Part shown: one piece after another, positions 22,785 through 31,437 of the stretch
How the letters are laid out: each line of letters begins with the position of its first letter
Numbering within the stretch: the first letter of the stretch is position 1
DNA from: an uncultured Oscillospiraceae bacterium
GTDB lineage: Bacteria; Bacillota; Clostridia; Oscillospirales; Oscillospiraceae
Assembly (NCBI GenBank): GCA_910588135.1
Contig: CAJUOT010000012.1
Location: forward strand, 1-63,067
DNA length: 63,067 nucleotides
Direction: 5' to 3'
Notes under the pieces: generated by a model
The model's input: the letters and a program-made list of their open reading frames with translations, nothing else
The model's database searches: none
What the model was told of the DNA's origin: nothing
Position numbers and translations under genes: made by a program

Positions 22785-23162
22785 ATGAAGCTGACAGGGG
22801 GAGGCCGCAGGGCCCTGGCGGTGGCCATGGCGGCTGGAGCCGCCATGCTGCTGTGCTTCGCGGGGCGGAGCGCAGCAATGGAAGATATCCCAAAGCTCCC
22901 CTGGGAGCCGCCCGCCGCCGTATCGCCGGAAGGGGAGGGGCTGGTGGACATCAACCGCGCCGGGATGGAGGAGCTGACGGCCCTGCCCGGCATCGGCGAG
23001 GCCCGGGCCCGGGCCATCCTGGACGACCGGGAGGCCAACGGCCCCTACCGCTGCCCGGAGGACCTGATCCGGGTGAGGGGGATCGGCGAGGGCGTCCTGG
23101 AGGACATTCTGGGCCGGATTACAACAGGAGGGGAAGAAAATGCCCAAAATATTGGTGGTTGA
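22785..23162 (+). CDS. ComEA-like helix-hairpin-helix protein
   Basis: A 125-residue protein with an N-terminal hydrophobic anchor (about residues 10-30), a short Pro-rich spacer and a ComEA-type double helix-hairpin-helix at about 52-115: VDINRAGMEELTALPGIGEA, YRCPEDLIRVRGIGEGVLED. ComEA binds DNA at the cell surface during uptake. The ATG at 22785 has GGGAGG upstream. Its 3' end overlaps the following response regulator by 23 nt, so the three or four genes are coupled. No other competence gene is nearby, so a role in DNA uptake is uncertain. Confidence 0.82.
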   Translation: MKLTGGGRRALAVAMAAGAAMLLCFAGRSAAMEDIPKLPWEPPAAVSPEGEGLVDINRAGMEELTALPGIGEARARAILDDREANGPYRCPEDLIRVRGIGEGVLEDILGRITTGGEENAQNIGG

Positions 23163-23832
23163 CGACGAGCGGGTGATGGTGAAGGGCATCAAGTTCAATC
23201 TGGAGAACGAGGGCTACCAGGTGGACACCGGCTCCGACGGGGAGGAGGCGGTGGAAAAGGCGCGCACCGGCCAGTTTGACCTCATCATCCTCGACCTGAT
23301 GATGCCCAAGATTGACGGCCTCCAGGCGTGCATGAAGATCCGGGAGTTTTCCAATGTGCCCGTCATCATGCTGACGGCCAAGGGGGAGGACGCGGACAAG
23401 ATCATCGGCTTCGAGTGCGGGGCGGACGACTATATCACCAAGCCCTTCAACCTGCTGGAGCTGAAGGCCCGCATCCGGGCCCTGCTGCGCCGGGCGGGGG
23501 CCGCTGCCCAGCAGCAGCGGGAGGCCAGCCGCCTCACCCAGGGGGCGATCACCCTGGACCTGAGCGAGCGGGCGGCATGGCGGGACGGGGAGAGCGTGGA
23601 GCTCACCGCCAAGGAGTTTGACCTGATGGTGCTGCTGATGCAGAACCCGGGCCGGGTGTACAGCCGGGAGAACCTGCTCAACCTGGTGTGGGGGTATGAG
23701 TATATCGGGGAGTTCCGCACCGTGGACGTCCACATCCGCCGCCTGCGGGAGAAGCTGGAGCCAGACCCCGCCAACCCGGAGCACATTCTGACCAAATGGG
23801 GCGTGGGGTATTATCTGGCGAATAATTCGTAA
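23140..23832 (+). CDS. OmpR-family response regulator
   Basis: A 230-residue two-component regulator. The receiver domain has Asp8/Asp9, phospho-acceptor Asp52 (LILDLMMPK) and Lys101 (TKPFN). A winged-helix DNA-binding domain occupies about residues 135-228 (YSRENLLNLVWGYEYIGEFR, VDVHIRRLREKLE, GVGYYL). It overlaps the upstream HhH gene and is followed 18 nt later by its kinase and then a GerMN lipoprotein. The set resembles MtrA-MtrB-LpqB of Actinobacteria in gene order; it is also PhoP/WalR-like in sequence. Confidence 0.92.
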   Translation: MPKILVVDDERVMVKGIKFNLENEGYQVDTGSDGEEAVEKARTGQFDLIILDLMMPKIDGLQACMKIREFSNVPVIMLTAKGEDADKIIGFECGADDYITKPFNLLELKARIRALLRRAGAAAQQQREASRLTQGAITLDLSERAAWRDGESVELTAKEFDLMVLLMQNPGRVYSRENLLNLVWGYEYIGEFRTVDVHIRRLREKLEPDPANPEHILTKWGVGYYLANNS

Positions 23833-23850
23833 AGACAGAAGGTGGGACCC

Positions 23851-25302
23851 ATGACCACAGCCGCCAAACAGCCGCGGGAGGCGAAGGTTCCCTTTTTCCG
23901 CAGCATCCAGGCGAAATACGCCCTGACCTACCTGCTGGTGGTGGCGGCCATCCTCCTGGTGATGAACACCTATCCGGTGCTCATGGCGGAGAACATGGTG
24001 TTCACCTCCAAGGAGAGCACCCTGAAGCGGCAGGCCCTGACCATCGGCTCCACCCTGGCGGTGTCCGAGACCCTCACCCAGGAGGGGGTGGAGCAGACCA
24101 TGGCTCTGCTGGAGGTGGCCCAGGGCACCCGGGTGCTGGTCACCGGCGCCTCCGCCCGCATCCTGTACGACAGCTCCACCCAGGACAGCCGGGTGGAGGG
24201 CTGCGCCCTCATGGGGGAGGTGGCGGCCGCCCTGCGGGGAAAGGACGCCTCCCGTTCCGAGTACCGGGAGGGGGCCATCCGGACCCAGGCGGCGGTGCCC
24301 GTCATGTACCACGGCATGACCCTGGGGGCGGTGTACCTCTATGAACAGGACACGGAACAGGCGGACGTGCTGCGCTCCATCCTGTCCAACCTGCGCTACA
24401 TCTCCATTGTGATCTGCGCGGTGGCGCTGGTGCTGGTGGTGCTGCTGTCCAAAACCCTCAACCGCAACACCGTGCGGCTGCTGTCCGCCATCCGCCACGT
24501 GCGGGAGGGCGAGTACAGCCACCGGGTTGAGTCCCTGGGCAGGGACGAGATGGCCCAGCTGGCCGACGAGTTCAACCAGCTCACCGACCGCCTCCAGACC
24601 ACAGAGGAGGCCCGGCGGCGCTTTGTGTCCGACGCGTCCCACGAGCTCAAAACCCCCCTGGCCTCCATCCGGCTGCTCACCGACTCTATTTTGCAGAACG
24701 GCTCCATGGACATGGACACGGCCCGGGAGTTTGTGGCGGATATCGGGGAGGAGGCCGAGCGCCTCACCCGGATCAGCGAGCACCTGCTGGCCCTCACCCG
24801 GCTGGACGCCGGGGCGGGGCGGGCGCCGGAGCCGGTGGAGCTGGGCGTGGTGGCGGGCAAGGTGGCCCGCCTGCTGGCGCCGGTGGCGCAGACCGCTCAG
24901 GTGGAGGTGCGGTGCGCCATTGAGCCCGCCTGCGCCCTCATGGCCACAGAGGACGATCTCTACCAGGTGGCCTTCAACCTCATTGAAAACGCCATCAAGT
25001 ACAACCGCGCCGGAGGGAGGGTGGACGTGACGGTGTGCCGCCGGGGGGACCGGGTGGCGCTCATCGTGTGCGACACCGGCGTGGGCATCCCGGAGGAGGA
25101 CCTGCCCAAAATCTTCGACCGCTTCTACCGGGTGGACAAGGCCCGGTCCCGGGCGGCGGGGGGGACGGGCCTGGGACTGTCCATCGCCCGGGACACCGCC
25201 CGCCTCCACGGCGGGGATATCACGGTGGGGGCCAACCCCGCCGGCCGGGGGACCCGGTTCGAGGCGGAGTTCCCCGCCATGAGAGGGGAGGAGCGGCCAT
25301 GA
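23851..25302 (+). CDS. Sensor histidine kinase with extracytoplasmic sensor
   Basis: A 483-residue membrane kinase. TM1 lies at about residues 22-42, an extracytoplasmic sensor of about 140 residues follows, then TM2 at about 184-200, a HAMP domain, HisKA with H264 in the motif SDASHELKTPL, and an HATPase domain (NLIENAIKYN, DTGVGIPEEDLPKIFDRFYR, GGTGLGLSIA). The ATG at 23851 follows AGAAGGTG; a GTG at 23842 overlaps that site. It is the partner of the adjacent regulator. Its stop overlaps the lipoprotein start (ATGA), which couples production of the lipoprotein to the kinase. Confidence 0.92.
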   Translation: MTTAAKQPREAKVPFFRSIQAKYALTYLLVVAAILLVMNTYPVLMAENMVFTSKESTLKRQALTIGSTLAVSETLTQEGVEQTMALLEVAQGTRVLVTGASARILYDSSTQDSRVEGCALMGEVAAALRGKDASRSEYREGAIRTQAAVPVMYHGMTLGAVYLYEQDTEQADVLRSILSNLRYISIVICAVALVLVVLLSKTLNRNTVRLLSAIRHVREGEYSHRVESLGRDEMAQLADEFNQLTDRLQTTEEARRRFVSDASHELKTPLASIRLLTDSILQNGSMDMDTAREFVADIGEEAERLTRISEHLLALTRLDAGAGRAPEPVELGVVAGKVARLLAPVAQTAQVEVRCAIEPACALMATEDDLYQVAFNLIENAIKYNRAGGRVDVTVCRRGDRVALIVCDTGVGIPEEDLPKIFDRFYRVDKARSRAAGGTGLGLSIARDTARLHGGDITVGANPAGRGTRFEAEFPAMRGEERP

Positions 25303-25823
25303 GAAAGAGATGGGCGGCCCTTTTGGCGGCGCTGCTGCTGGTGCCGGCACTGGGCTGCAAGGCCGGCGGAGTGGAGGAGGCCGGGGGGCTGAAGCTGTGG
25401 TTCCCCGCCCAGCCCGCCCAGGAGGGGCGGCAGCTGGCCGCCGCCCTGGGCACCTGCCCCTACGGAGGGGAGGAACCCACCATCCCCGGCCTGCTGGCCG
25501 CCCTGATGGCGGGGCCGGCGGAGGAAGAGGACGGGCTGGCCCCCATTTTCCCGCCGGGGACGCGGGTGCTGGGCTGGTCGCTGGAGGACGGCGTGGCCAG
25601 CGTGGAGCTGTCCGCCGCCTATACCGGGCTCATGGGGGTGGACCTCACCCTGGCGGACTACTGCGTCACCCTCACCCTGGCCCAGCTGCCGGAGGTGGAC
25701 GGGGTGCGGATCACCGCCAACGGCGGCGGACAGTCCTACCGGGAGCGGCAGGTGCTCTATCCCCAGGACGCGCTGTTCTCCGGGGCGGAGGAGTCCCCCG
25801 GGAAACAGCGGGAAAACCATTGA
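25299..25823 (+). CDS. GerMN-domain lipoprotein
   Basis: A 174-residue lipoprotein with lipobox ALGC at about residues 17-20, then a single GerMN-like domain: LKLWFPAQPA, a GGEEPTIPGLLAALMAGP helix and VASVELSAAYTG. GerMN domains occur in GerM (spore cortex formation and germination) and in LpqB, which is encoded beside the MtrAB two-component system of Actinobacteria. The start overlaps the kinase stop by 4 nt. A role as accessory protein of the adjacent kinase is suggested by position; direct evidence is lacking. Confidence 0.8.
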   Translation: MRKRWAALLAALLLVPALGCKAGGVEEAGGLKLWFPAQPAQEGRQLAAALGTCPYGGEEPTIPGLLAALMAGPAEEEDGLAPIFPPGTRVLGWSLEDGVASVELSAAYTGLMGVDLTLADYCVTLTLAQLPEVDGVRITANGGGQSYRERQVLYPQDALFSGAEESPGKQRENH

Positions 25824-25839
25824 AAAAGGAGAGAACACG

Positions 25840-27114
25840 ATGAATTTTGACACCAACTGCCTCCACGCGGGCTACCGCCCCGGCAGCGGGGAGCCCCGAA
25901 ACATCCCCATCATCCAGTCCACCACCTTCCGCTACGAGACCAGCGAGGAGATGGGGAAGCTGTTCGACCTGGAGGCCGAGGGCTATTTCTACACCCGGCT
26001 GCAAAACCCCACCAGCGACGCGGTGGCCGCCCGCCTGTGCACCCTGGAGGGGGGGACGGCGGCCATGCTGCTCTCCTCCGGGCAGGCGGCCAACTTCTTC
26101 GCCGTGTTCAACATCGCCTCCGCCGGGGATCACGTCGTGGCCTCCTCCTCCATTTACGGAGGCACCTACAACCTGTTCGCCGTCACCATGCGGCGGATGG
26201 GCATCCAGTTCACCTTTGTGGACCCGGACTGCTCCGAGGACGAGCTGAACGCCGCCTTCCGCCCCGAGACAAAGGCGCTGTTCGGCGAGACCATCGCCAA
26301 CCCGGCCCTGACGGTGCTGGACATTGAGAAGTTCGCACACTGCGCCCACGCCCACGGGGTGCCCCTCATCGTGGACAACACCTTCGCCACCCCCGCCCTG
26401 TGCCGGCCCTTTGAATGGGGCGCGGACATCGTCACCCACTCCACCACCAAGTACCTGGACGGCCACGCCGCCGCCGTGGGCGGGGCCATCGTGGACTCCG
26501 GGAGCTTCGACTGGGACGCCCACGCGGACAAGTACCCCGGCCTCACCACCCCGGACGACAGCTACCACGGCGTGACCTATACCGAGCGGTTCGGCCTGGG
26601 CGGCGCCTATGTCACCAAGGCGGTGGTGCAGCTCATGCGGGACTTCGGCGCCACCCCCGCACCCATGAATTCCTGGCTGCTGGGCATGGGCATGGAGACC
26701 CTCCCCCTGCGCATGGCAAAACACTGCGCCAACGCCCAGGGGGTGGCGGAATTCCTCCAGAAGCACGAAAAGGCGGCCTGGGTGCGGTACGCGGGCCTGC
26801 CGGGGGACAAATACTATGACCTGGCCCAAAAGTACCTGCCACGGGGCTGCTGCGGGGTGGTGTCCTTCGGGGTGAAGGGGGGGCGGGCCGCCGCGGAGCG
26901 GTTCATGGCGGGGCTGAAGCTGGCCTCCATCGCCACCCATGTGGCCGACGCCAAGACCTGCGTGCTCCACCCCGCCTCCGCCACCCACCGGCAGATGAAC
27001 GACGCGGAGCTGGCCGCCGCCGGGGTATCCCCCGACCTGGTGCGCCTGTCCGTGGGCATCGAGGACCTGGACGACCTGACTGCCGACCTGGCGCAGGCCC
27101 TGGATAGGGTGTAA
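25840..27114 (+). CDS. metY: O-acetylhomoserine sulfhydrylase (MetY-type PLP enzyme)
   Basis: A 424-residue Cys/Met metabolism PLP enzyme. It converts O-acetylhomoserine and sulfide to homocysteine (or, in some members, acts on methanethiol). Key features are YFYTRLQNPT, the LLSSGQAANFF region, VDNTFATPALCRPFEWGADI and the PLP lysine K204 in HSTTKYLDGH. The length and the TPDDSYHGVTY insertion fit OAH sulfhydrylase rather than cystathionine gamma-synthase. It begins 17 nt after the GerMN gene with AAAGGAG, so it may be read from the same transcript although functionally unrelated. A strong terminator follows. Confidence 0.88.
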   Translation: MNFDTNCLHAGYRPGSGEPRNIPIIQSTTFRYETSEEMGKLFDLEAEGYFYTRLQNPTSDAVAARLCTLEGGTAAMLLSSGQAANFFAVFNIASAGDHVVASSSIYGGTYNLFAVTMRRMGIQFTFVDPDCSEDELNAAFRPETKALFGETIANPALTVLDIEKFAHCAHAHGVPLIVDNTFATPALCRPFEWGADIVTHSTTKYLDGHAAAVGGAIVDSGSFDWDAHADKYPGLTTPDDSYHGVTYTERFGLGGAYVTKAVVQLMRDFGATPAPMNSWLLGMGMETLPLRMAKHCANAQGVAEFLQKHEKAAWVRYAGLPGDKYYDLAQKYLPRGCCGVVSFGVKGGRAAAERFMAGLKLASIATHVADAKTCVLHPASATHRQMNDAELAAAGVSPDLVRLSVGIEDLDDLTADLAQALDRV

Positions 27115-27127
27115 CCTTTGTGACCGG

Positions 27128-27159
27128 AAAACGGGGCGGCCGCACGCCCCGTTTTTTTC
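27128..27159 (+). terminator. Terminator of metY
   Basis: An ACGGGGCG/CGCCCCGT stem with a 6-nt loop followed by TTTTTTT. Confidence 0.9.
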
Positions 27160-27179
27160 TTAAGATTTTTTAAAAAGCC

Positions 27180-27210
27180 TTGACATTCCACCATGTGGAA
27201 GGTGTACCAT
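27180..27210 (+). promoter_or_regulatory. MerR-type promoter with palindromic 19-nt spacer
   Basis: Perfect TTGACA, 19-nt spacer, TACCAT. The spacer starts with the perfect dyad TTCCAC-CAT-GTGGAA, placed where MerR dimers bind. Spacing and -10 are the same as at 9565-9595. Confidence 0.75.
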
Positions 27211-27234
27211 GTGCCCAGAGAGGGAGGGAAGACG

Positions 27235-27885
27235 ATGAAAATCAACCAGGTGGAGCAGCTGGTGGGCATCACCAAGGGGAATATCCGCTTCTATGAAAAG
27301 GAGGGGCTGCTCACCCCCGGGCGCAACAACGACAACGGCTACCGGGACTACAGCGACGCCGACGTGGCGTGGCTGAAAAAAATCAAGCTGCTGCGGATGC
27401 TGGACGTGCCCATCGAGGAGATCCTGCGCCTCAAGTCCGGGGCGCTCACCCTGGAGGACGCCATGGGACGGCACATGATCCAGCTGGAGCGCAGGCAGGC
27501 CAACCTGGAGGCGGCCCGGGGCGTGTGCGCCCAGATCCGGGACAGCCGCAGCCAGCTGGACGCGCTGGACGCCGACGGGGTGCTGGAGAGCATGGAGCGG
27601 CAGGAACAGGAGGGGACAAAGTTCATGAACGTGGGAAAACAGGACAAACTGACCCGGTATGTCAGCCCCGTGGGGGCGGCAATCGTGGTGCTGGCCATGA
27701 TGGCGGCGTTCATCGCCCTCATCGTGTGGGGCTTCACCGTGGACGCGGCGGACGCGCCCCCCGTGGGGGTCATCATCGCCCTGGCGGCCATCCCGGTGGT
27801 GGTCATCGTGGGGGTGCTGGCGGCGCTGTACCAGCGCATCAAGCAGATCAGAGGAGGGGAAGAGGATGCTGCTGCTCAATATTGA
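27235..27885 (+). CDS. MerR regulator with C-terminal membrane segments
   Basis: A 216-residue regulator. Residues 1-70 are a MerR winged helix (INQVEQLVGITKGNIRFYEK, NGYRDYSDADVAWLKKIKLL), followed by a long coiled-coil helix to about residue 125. Two transmembrane helices lie at about 143-164 and 172-196. The ATG at 27235 follows GGGAGGGAAG; the frame upstream overlaps the promoter. Its 3' end overlaps the YbjQ gene by 20 nt. The N-terminal domain is a close relative of that in the MerR-RDD fusion at 9615. It is probably a membrane-tethered, self-regulated sensor of envelope state controlling the ABC exporter operon downstream. Confidence 0.85.
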   Translation: MKINQVEQLVGITKGNIRFYEKEGLLTPGRNNDNGYRDYSDADVAWLKKIKLLRMLDVPIEEILRLKSGALTLEDAMGRHMIQLERRQANLEAARGVCAQIRDSRSQLDALDADGVLESMERQEQEGTKFMNVGKQDKLTRYVSPVGAAIVVLAMMAAFIALIVWGFTVDAADAPPVGVIIALAAIPVVVIVGVLAALYQRIKQIRGGEEDAAAQY

Positions 27886-28177
27886 CCACATTCCCGGCCG
27901 GGAGATCGAGGCCCTGAGCCTGGTGAAGGGCTCCGTCGTCCAGTGCAAGAGCTTCGGCAAGGACTTCATGGCGGGGATGAAAACCTTTGTGGGCGGCGAA
28001 ATCGAGAGCTATACCGCCATGCTCAACGAGGCCCGGCAGCTTGCCACCAAGCGGATGGTGGACGAGGCGGAGAGGCTGGGCGCGGACGCGGTGGTCAATG
28101 TGCGCTACGCCTCGGCCTCCATCATGCAGGGGGCGGCGGAGATCACCGTGTACGGCACCGCCGTCAGATTGAAGTGA
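27866..28177 (+). CDS. YbjQ family (UPF0145) protein
   Basis: A 103-residue protein of the YbjQ/UPF0145 heavy-metal-binding-like family: NIDHIPGREIEALSLVKGSV, MLNEARQLATKRMVDEAERL, and GADAVVNVRYASASIMQGAA. These form pentameric beta-barrel-like assemblies of unknown function in solved structures. It starts within the end of the MerR gene and is co-transcribed with it. Function is unknown; the pairing with a membrane MerR suggests a stress-related accessory. Confidence 0.85.
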   Translation: MLLLNIDHIPGREIEALSLVKGSVVQCKSFGKDFMAGMKTFVGGEIESYTAMLNEARQLATKRMVDEAERLGADAVVNVRYASASIMQGAAEITVYGTAVRLK

Positions 28178-28216
28178 CCTTTGACCCGCTGGAACCTTTG
28201 AAAGGAGGGGGGAACG

Positions 28217-28525
28217 ATGTCACTATTGCGGGAATTGGGGATCGGCGCTCAGAAAATCGTCGCACAGAACAACCGGGTGCGGGGAGTCGTCACGTCGGCG
28301 GAGACCTGCTGGATGATCAAGGTGAACAAGAGCGCGTTTCGGACGCATCCGCTGGACGGGGCCGCGTTCCCCCATTTCATCCGGTTTTGCTACAGCGTAG
28401 ACGGAACAGAATACACTGGGGGGCGTTTTTTTGACGCGTTTACCCGCTGTCCCCAGGTCAACGAAATCATAGACGTGTACGTAGACGGGGACGATCCCTC
28501 GAAATACGCAATTCAAGTGCAGTAA
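28217..28525 (+). CDS. Hypothetical protein, beta-rich
   Basis: A 102-residue soluble protein starting MSLLRELGIGAQKIVAQNNR after AAAGGAGGGG. Alternating strands (RVRGVVTSAETCWMIKVNK, FIRFCYSVDGTEYTGGRFF) and the ending VDGDDPSKYAIQVQ resemble the extracytoplasmic part of DUF3592-like proteins, which have a similar ending, but no membrane helix is present. It sits between the YbjQ gene and the ABC exporter, 39 nt and 14 nt from its neighbours, so it is in the same operon. No function is assigned. Confidence 0.6.
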   Translation: MSLLRELGIGAQKIVAQNNRVRGVVTSAETCWMIKVNKSAFRTHPLDGAAFPHFIRFCYSVDGTEYTGGRFFDAFTRCPQVNEIIDVYVDGDDPSKYAIQVQ

Positions 28526-28539
28526 AAGGAGAGAACACT

Positions 28540-29253
28540 ATGCTTCGCATCGAACACTATTCCAAGACCTATCCCGGCGGCAAGAAGGCGGTGGACGACC
28601 TGACCCTCCACGTGCGCCCCGGCGAGATCTACGGCTTCATCGGCCACAACGGGGCGGGCAAGACCACCACCCTGCGGGCCTGCGCCGGGGTGATGGACTT
28701 CACCGAGGGCACCATCGCCATCGACGGCCACGACGTGAAAAAGGACCCGGTGGGGGCCAAGCGGGTCACCGCCTTCCTGCCCGACAACCCGGATTTGTAC
28801 GAGTTCATGAAGGGCATCGACTACCTCAATTTCATCGCCGACCTGTACGACATCCCGGGGGCGCAGCGCACCGCCGATATCGCCCAATACGGGGATGCTT
28901 TCGAGCTCACCGGCAACCTGGGCTCCGCCATCGGCAGCTATTCCCACGGGATGCGGCAGAAGCTGGCCCTCATCTCCGCCTTTATCCGCCGGCCCCGGCT
29001 GCTGATCCTGGACGAGCCCTTCGTGGGGCTGGACCCCGCCGCCTCCCACATCATGAAGGGGTACTTAGCCGACCTGTGCCAGAGCGGCTCGGCAGTGTTC
29101 TTTTCCACCCACGTGCTGGAGGTGGCGGAAAAGCTGTGCCACCAGATCGCCATCATCAAGGACGGGCGGCTGGTGAAATGCGGCCCCACCGAGCAGCTGG
29201 TGGGCGACTCCTCCCTGGAGGACGTGTTCCTGGAGCTGGAGGGAGACAAATGA
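28540..29253 (+). CDS. ABC exporter ATPase
   Basis: A 237-residue ABC-2-type ATPase: Walker A GHNGAGKTT, Q-loop FLPDNPDLYEF, signature SYSHGMRQKL (SHGM instead of SGGQ, common in this exporter class), Walker B LLILDEP and the H-loop in FFSTHVLEVAEKL. It overlaps the permease start by 4 nt (ATGA). Together they form a two-gene exporter in the operon headed by the membrane-tethered MerR. Substrate is unknown; antimicrobial peptide or envelope-stress export is plausible. Confidence 0.9.
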   Translation: MLRIEHYSKTYPGGKKAVDDLTLHVRPGEIYGFIGHNGAGKTTTLRACAGVMDFTEGTIAIDGHDVKKDPVGAKRVTAFLPDNPDLYEFMKGIDYLNFIADLYDIPGAQRTADIAQYGDAFELTGNLGSAIGSYSHGMRQKLALISAFIRRPRLLILDEPFVGLDPAASHIMKGYLADLCQSGSAVFFSTHVLEVAEKLCHQIAIIKDGRLVKCGPTEQLVGDSSLEDVFLELEGDK

Positions 29254-30845
29254 AAAAGTTCTTTGCCCTGCTGAAGGTGAGCGTCAAGTCCATGCTGCTG
29301 TCCTCCGTGTCCAACAGCCGGGGCCGGGGCAGAAAGAAGGCCGCCACCGGGGTGGGGGCCATCGTGCTCATCGCGTTTCTGGGGCTCTATATGTCCGGCT
29401 TGTACAGCACCATGCTCATGCAGGTGCTCTCGCCCGTCCACATGGAGGTGCTGGTGTTCGTCTTCATGGGCATGGCGGCGCTGGTGGGGGGACTGCTGTT
29501 CACCGCCTTCGCGGTCAAGGGCGTGGTGTTCGGCGGCAAGGACAACGACCTGCTGCTGAGTATGCCTGTGTCCGCCACGGCGCTGATGGCCAGCCGGGTG
29601 ACGGCCATCTACTTTGAAAACCTGCTGTTCTCCGTCTTCGTGCTGGGCCCCGCCGGGGCGGTGTGCGCCTTCATGACCCAGAGCGGGGTGGGGCACAGCG
29701 TGCTGTTCTGGGTGCGGCTGGTCGTCGCGGTGCTGGCCCTGCCCCTGCTGGACACGGCGCTGTCCGTGCTGTTCGGGGCGCTGGTGGCGTTCCTGTCCGC
29801 CCGGGTGTCCAAGGGGGTCCTGGGCCAGAACATCGTCATGGCCCTGTACCTGGTGGCGGTATTCTGGTTCGCCTTCAACCTCAGCGGCATGATCGAGGGG
29901 CTGGCCGCCAACGCCGCCGGGGTGAAGGAGTCCCTGAGCTGGGCGGCCCCCATCCTGTGGATGGCGGACGGCATTATGGGGGACTGGGTCAAGCTGCTGC
30001 TGTTCGTCCTGTGCTGCGCCGTCCCCTTCGCCCTGGTGGTGTTCGGGCTGGGCAGGGTGTACCGCAAGGCGGTCACCGCTTTCGCGGCCCGCTCGGCGCG
30101 CAGCGACTACAAGCTGTCCGCCCAGTCCGCGTCGGGGCAGAAGAAAGCCCTGCTGCTCATGGAGTGCAAGCGGCTGTTTGGCATCCCCATGTACTTCTGG
30201 AACTCGTGCCTCGGCCTGATTATGCTGGTGGCCGCCGGGGTGGCGGCGCTGGTGATGCAGCACGACCTGCGGGGGTTCATGGCCATGGTGGGGGATGCCC
30301 TGCCCGTGATGCCGCTGGCGGCGCTGGTGATGGGCTTCTGCCTGTCCATGTGCGTCATCGCCGCCCCCTCGATCAGCCTGGAGGGGAAGTACCTGTGGAT
30401 TTTGCGGGAGGCCCCGGTGGATGAGAAATCCCTGCTGCGGCTCAAAACCGGCTTCCAGCTGCTGTTCAGCGTGCCCTGCACCCTGGCCGCCGGGGTGTGC
30501 CTGACCATCGCCCTGGAGCTGTCTGCGGCGGATGGGGCGGTGCTGCTGCTGGCCATGCTGCTGTTTGACCTGGGCCATGCCGCCTTCGGGATGCTGGTGG
30601 GGCTGGCCTTCCCCAAGCTGGACGCGGTGAACGAGACGGTGGTGGTCAAACAGTCCCTGGCCGTGTTCCTGGGGATGCTTGTCCCCATGGCGGCGCTGGG
30701 GCTGTGCGCCCTGCTGTACTGGCTGGGCGGGATGGTGTCAGCCTGGGCGGCGCTGGCCCTGCCGCTGGCGCTGCTGGCGCTGTGCGCGGCGGCGTGCGTC
30801 CTGATCCTGGCGAAAAAGGGTCCGGCCATGCTGCGGGCGCTGTAA
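29250..30845 (+). CDS. ABC exporter permease, 12-helix type
   Basis: A 531-residue membrane protein with about twelve hydrophobic segments and no soluble domain, matching the large ABC-2 permeases paired with SHGM-type ATPases in Firmicutes. Recognisable parts are DNDLLLSMPVSATALMASR near residue 97 and KYLWILREAPVDEKSLLRLK near 380, the coupling-helix segments of two homologous halves. The start overlaps the ATPase stop. The length suggests a fused dimer of two six-helix units. Confidence 0.85.
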   Translation: MKKFFALLKVSVKSMLLSSVSNSRGRGRKKAATGVGAIVLIAFLGLYMSGLYSTMLMQVLSPVHMEVLVFVFMGMAALVGGLLFTAFAVKGVVFGGKDNDLLLSMPVSATALMASRVTAIYFENLLFSVFVLGPAGAVCAFMTQSGVGHSVLFWVRLVVAVLALPLLDTALSVLFGALVAFLSARVSKGVLGQNIVMALYLVAVFWFAFNLSGMIEGLAANAAGVKESLSWAAPILWMADGIMGDWVKLLLFVLCCAVPFALVVFGLGRVYRKAVTAFAARSARSDYKLSAQSASGQKKALLLMECKRLFGIPMYFWNSCLGLIMLVAAGVAALVMQHDLRGFMAMVGDALPVMPLAALVMGFCLSMCVIAAPSISLEGKYLWILREAPVDEKSLLRLKTGFQLLFSVPCTLAAGVCLTIALELSAADGAVLLLAMLLFDLGHAAFGMLVGLAFPKLDAVNETVVVKQSLAVFLGMLVPMAALGLCALLYWLGGMVSAWAALALPLALLALCAAACVLILAKKGPAMLRAL

Positions 30846-30873
30846 AACAGATCCGGGAGGAGGGTGGCCAGCC

Positions 30874-31395
30874 GTGAAGAGGCTCATGGCCGTATGCCTG
30901 ACCGCTTTGATGCTCCTGACGGCGTGCGCCTGCGCGTCCGCCGGGACATACACAGCGGGGGAGTATGAGGTGGACCGGGGGAAGGGCACCATCTCGGACG
31001 GGACAAATACCTACCGGTATACGTTTACGGGGAATGCGTCCAGCTATCAGATTGAGATCACGTACCCGGACGGCTCTACTTATTGGTGGAACCAGCAGGA
31101 GGGCAGCGGCTATGGCGGCCAGAGCGGCGGTTATGAGGAAGGCCGCTATGCCAGCGGGGCCGCGCTGTGCGGCGCCATTGAGGCAGGCGCGCCGAAGAGC
31201 CTTGGGGTGGTGGTGCTGGCCGTTGTGCTGGCGGGGATTGGGCTGTTCGGCGCCATCCTGCCCAACGCCGCGTGGTATTGCAGCATTGGGTGGAAATTCA
31301 AGAATGCCGAACCCTCCGGCGCGGCCCTGGCGCTCACCCGCGCGGGCGGCGCGGCCGTCATCTTCGCTGCGGTTATTCTGCTGTTTATGGCGTAG
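30874..31395 (+). CDS. Small membrane protein with lipobox-like N-terminus
   Basis: A 173-residue protein. The N-terminus has a lipobox-like LLTACACA at about residues 15-21. A Tyr/Gly/Ser-rich extracytoplasmic part follows (SYQIEITYPDGSTYWWNQQ, then GYGGQSGGYEEGRY). Two hydrophobic helices lie at about 108-128 and 153-172. The GTG at 30874 is 10 nt after GGAGGAGGG; an ATG follows four codons later. It lies 28 nt after the exporter permease, so it is probably the last gene of that operon. No family recognised. Confidence 0.65.
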   Translation: MKRLMAVCLTALMLLTACACASAGTYTAGEYEVDRGKGTISDGTNTYRYTFTGNASSYQIEITYPDGSTYWWNQQEGSGYGGQSGGYEEGRYASGAALCGAIEAGAPKSLGVVVLAVVLAGIGLFGAILPNAAWYCSIGWKFKNAEPSGAALALTRAGGAAVIFAAVILLFMA

Positions 31396-31437
31396 GACCT
31401 GCGCGGGGGCCACATCCCCGCCGGACGGAACGCCGGC

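Noticed and set aside
23119..25350. 743-codon minus-strand frame opposite the two-component genes
   Set aside because: Same GC-driven shadow; the regulator and kinase on the plus strand have all catalytic motifs.
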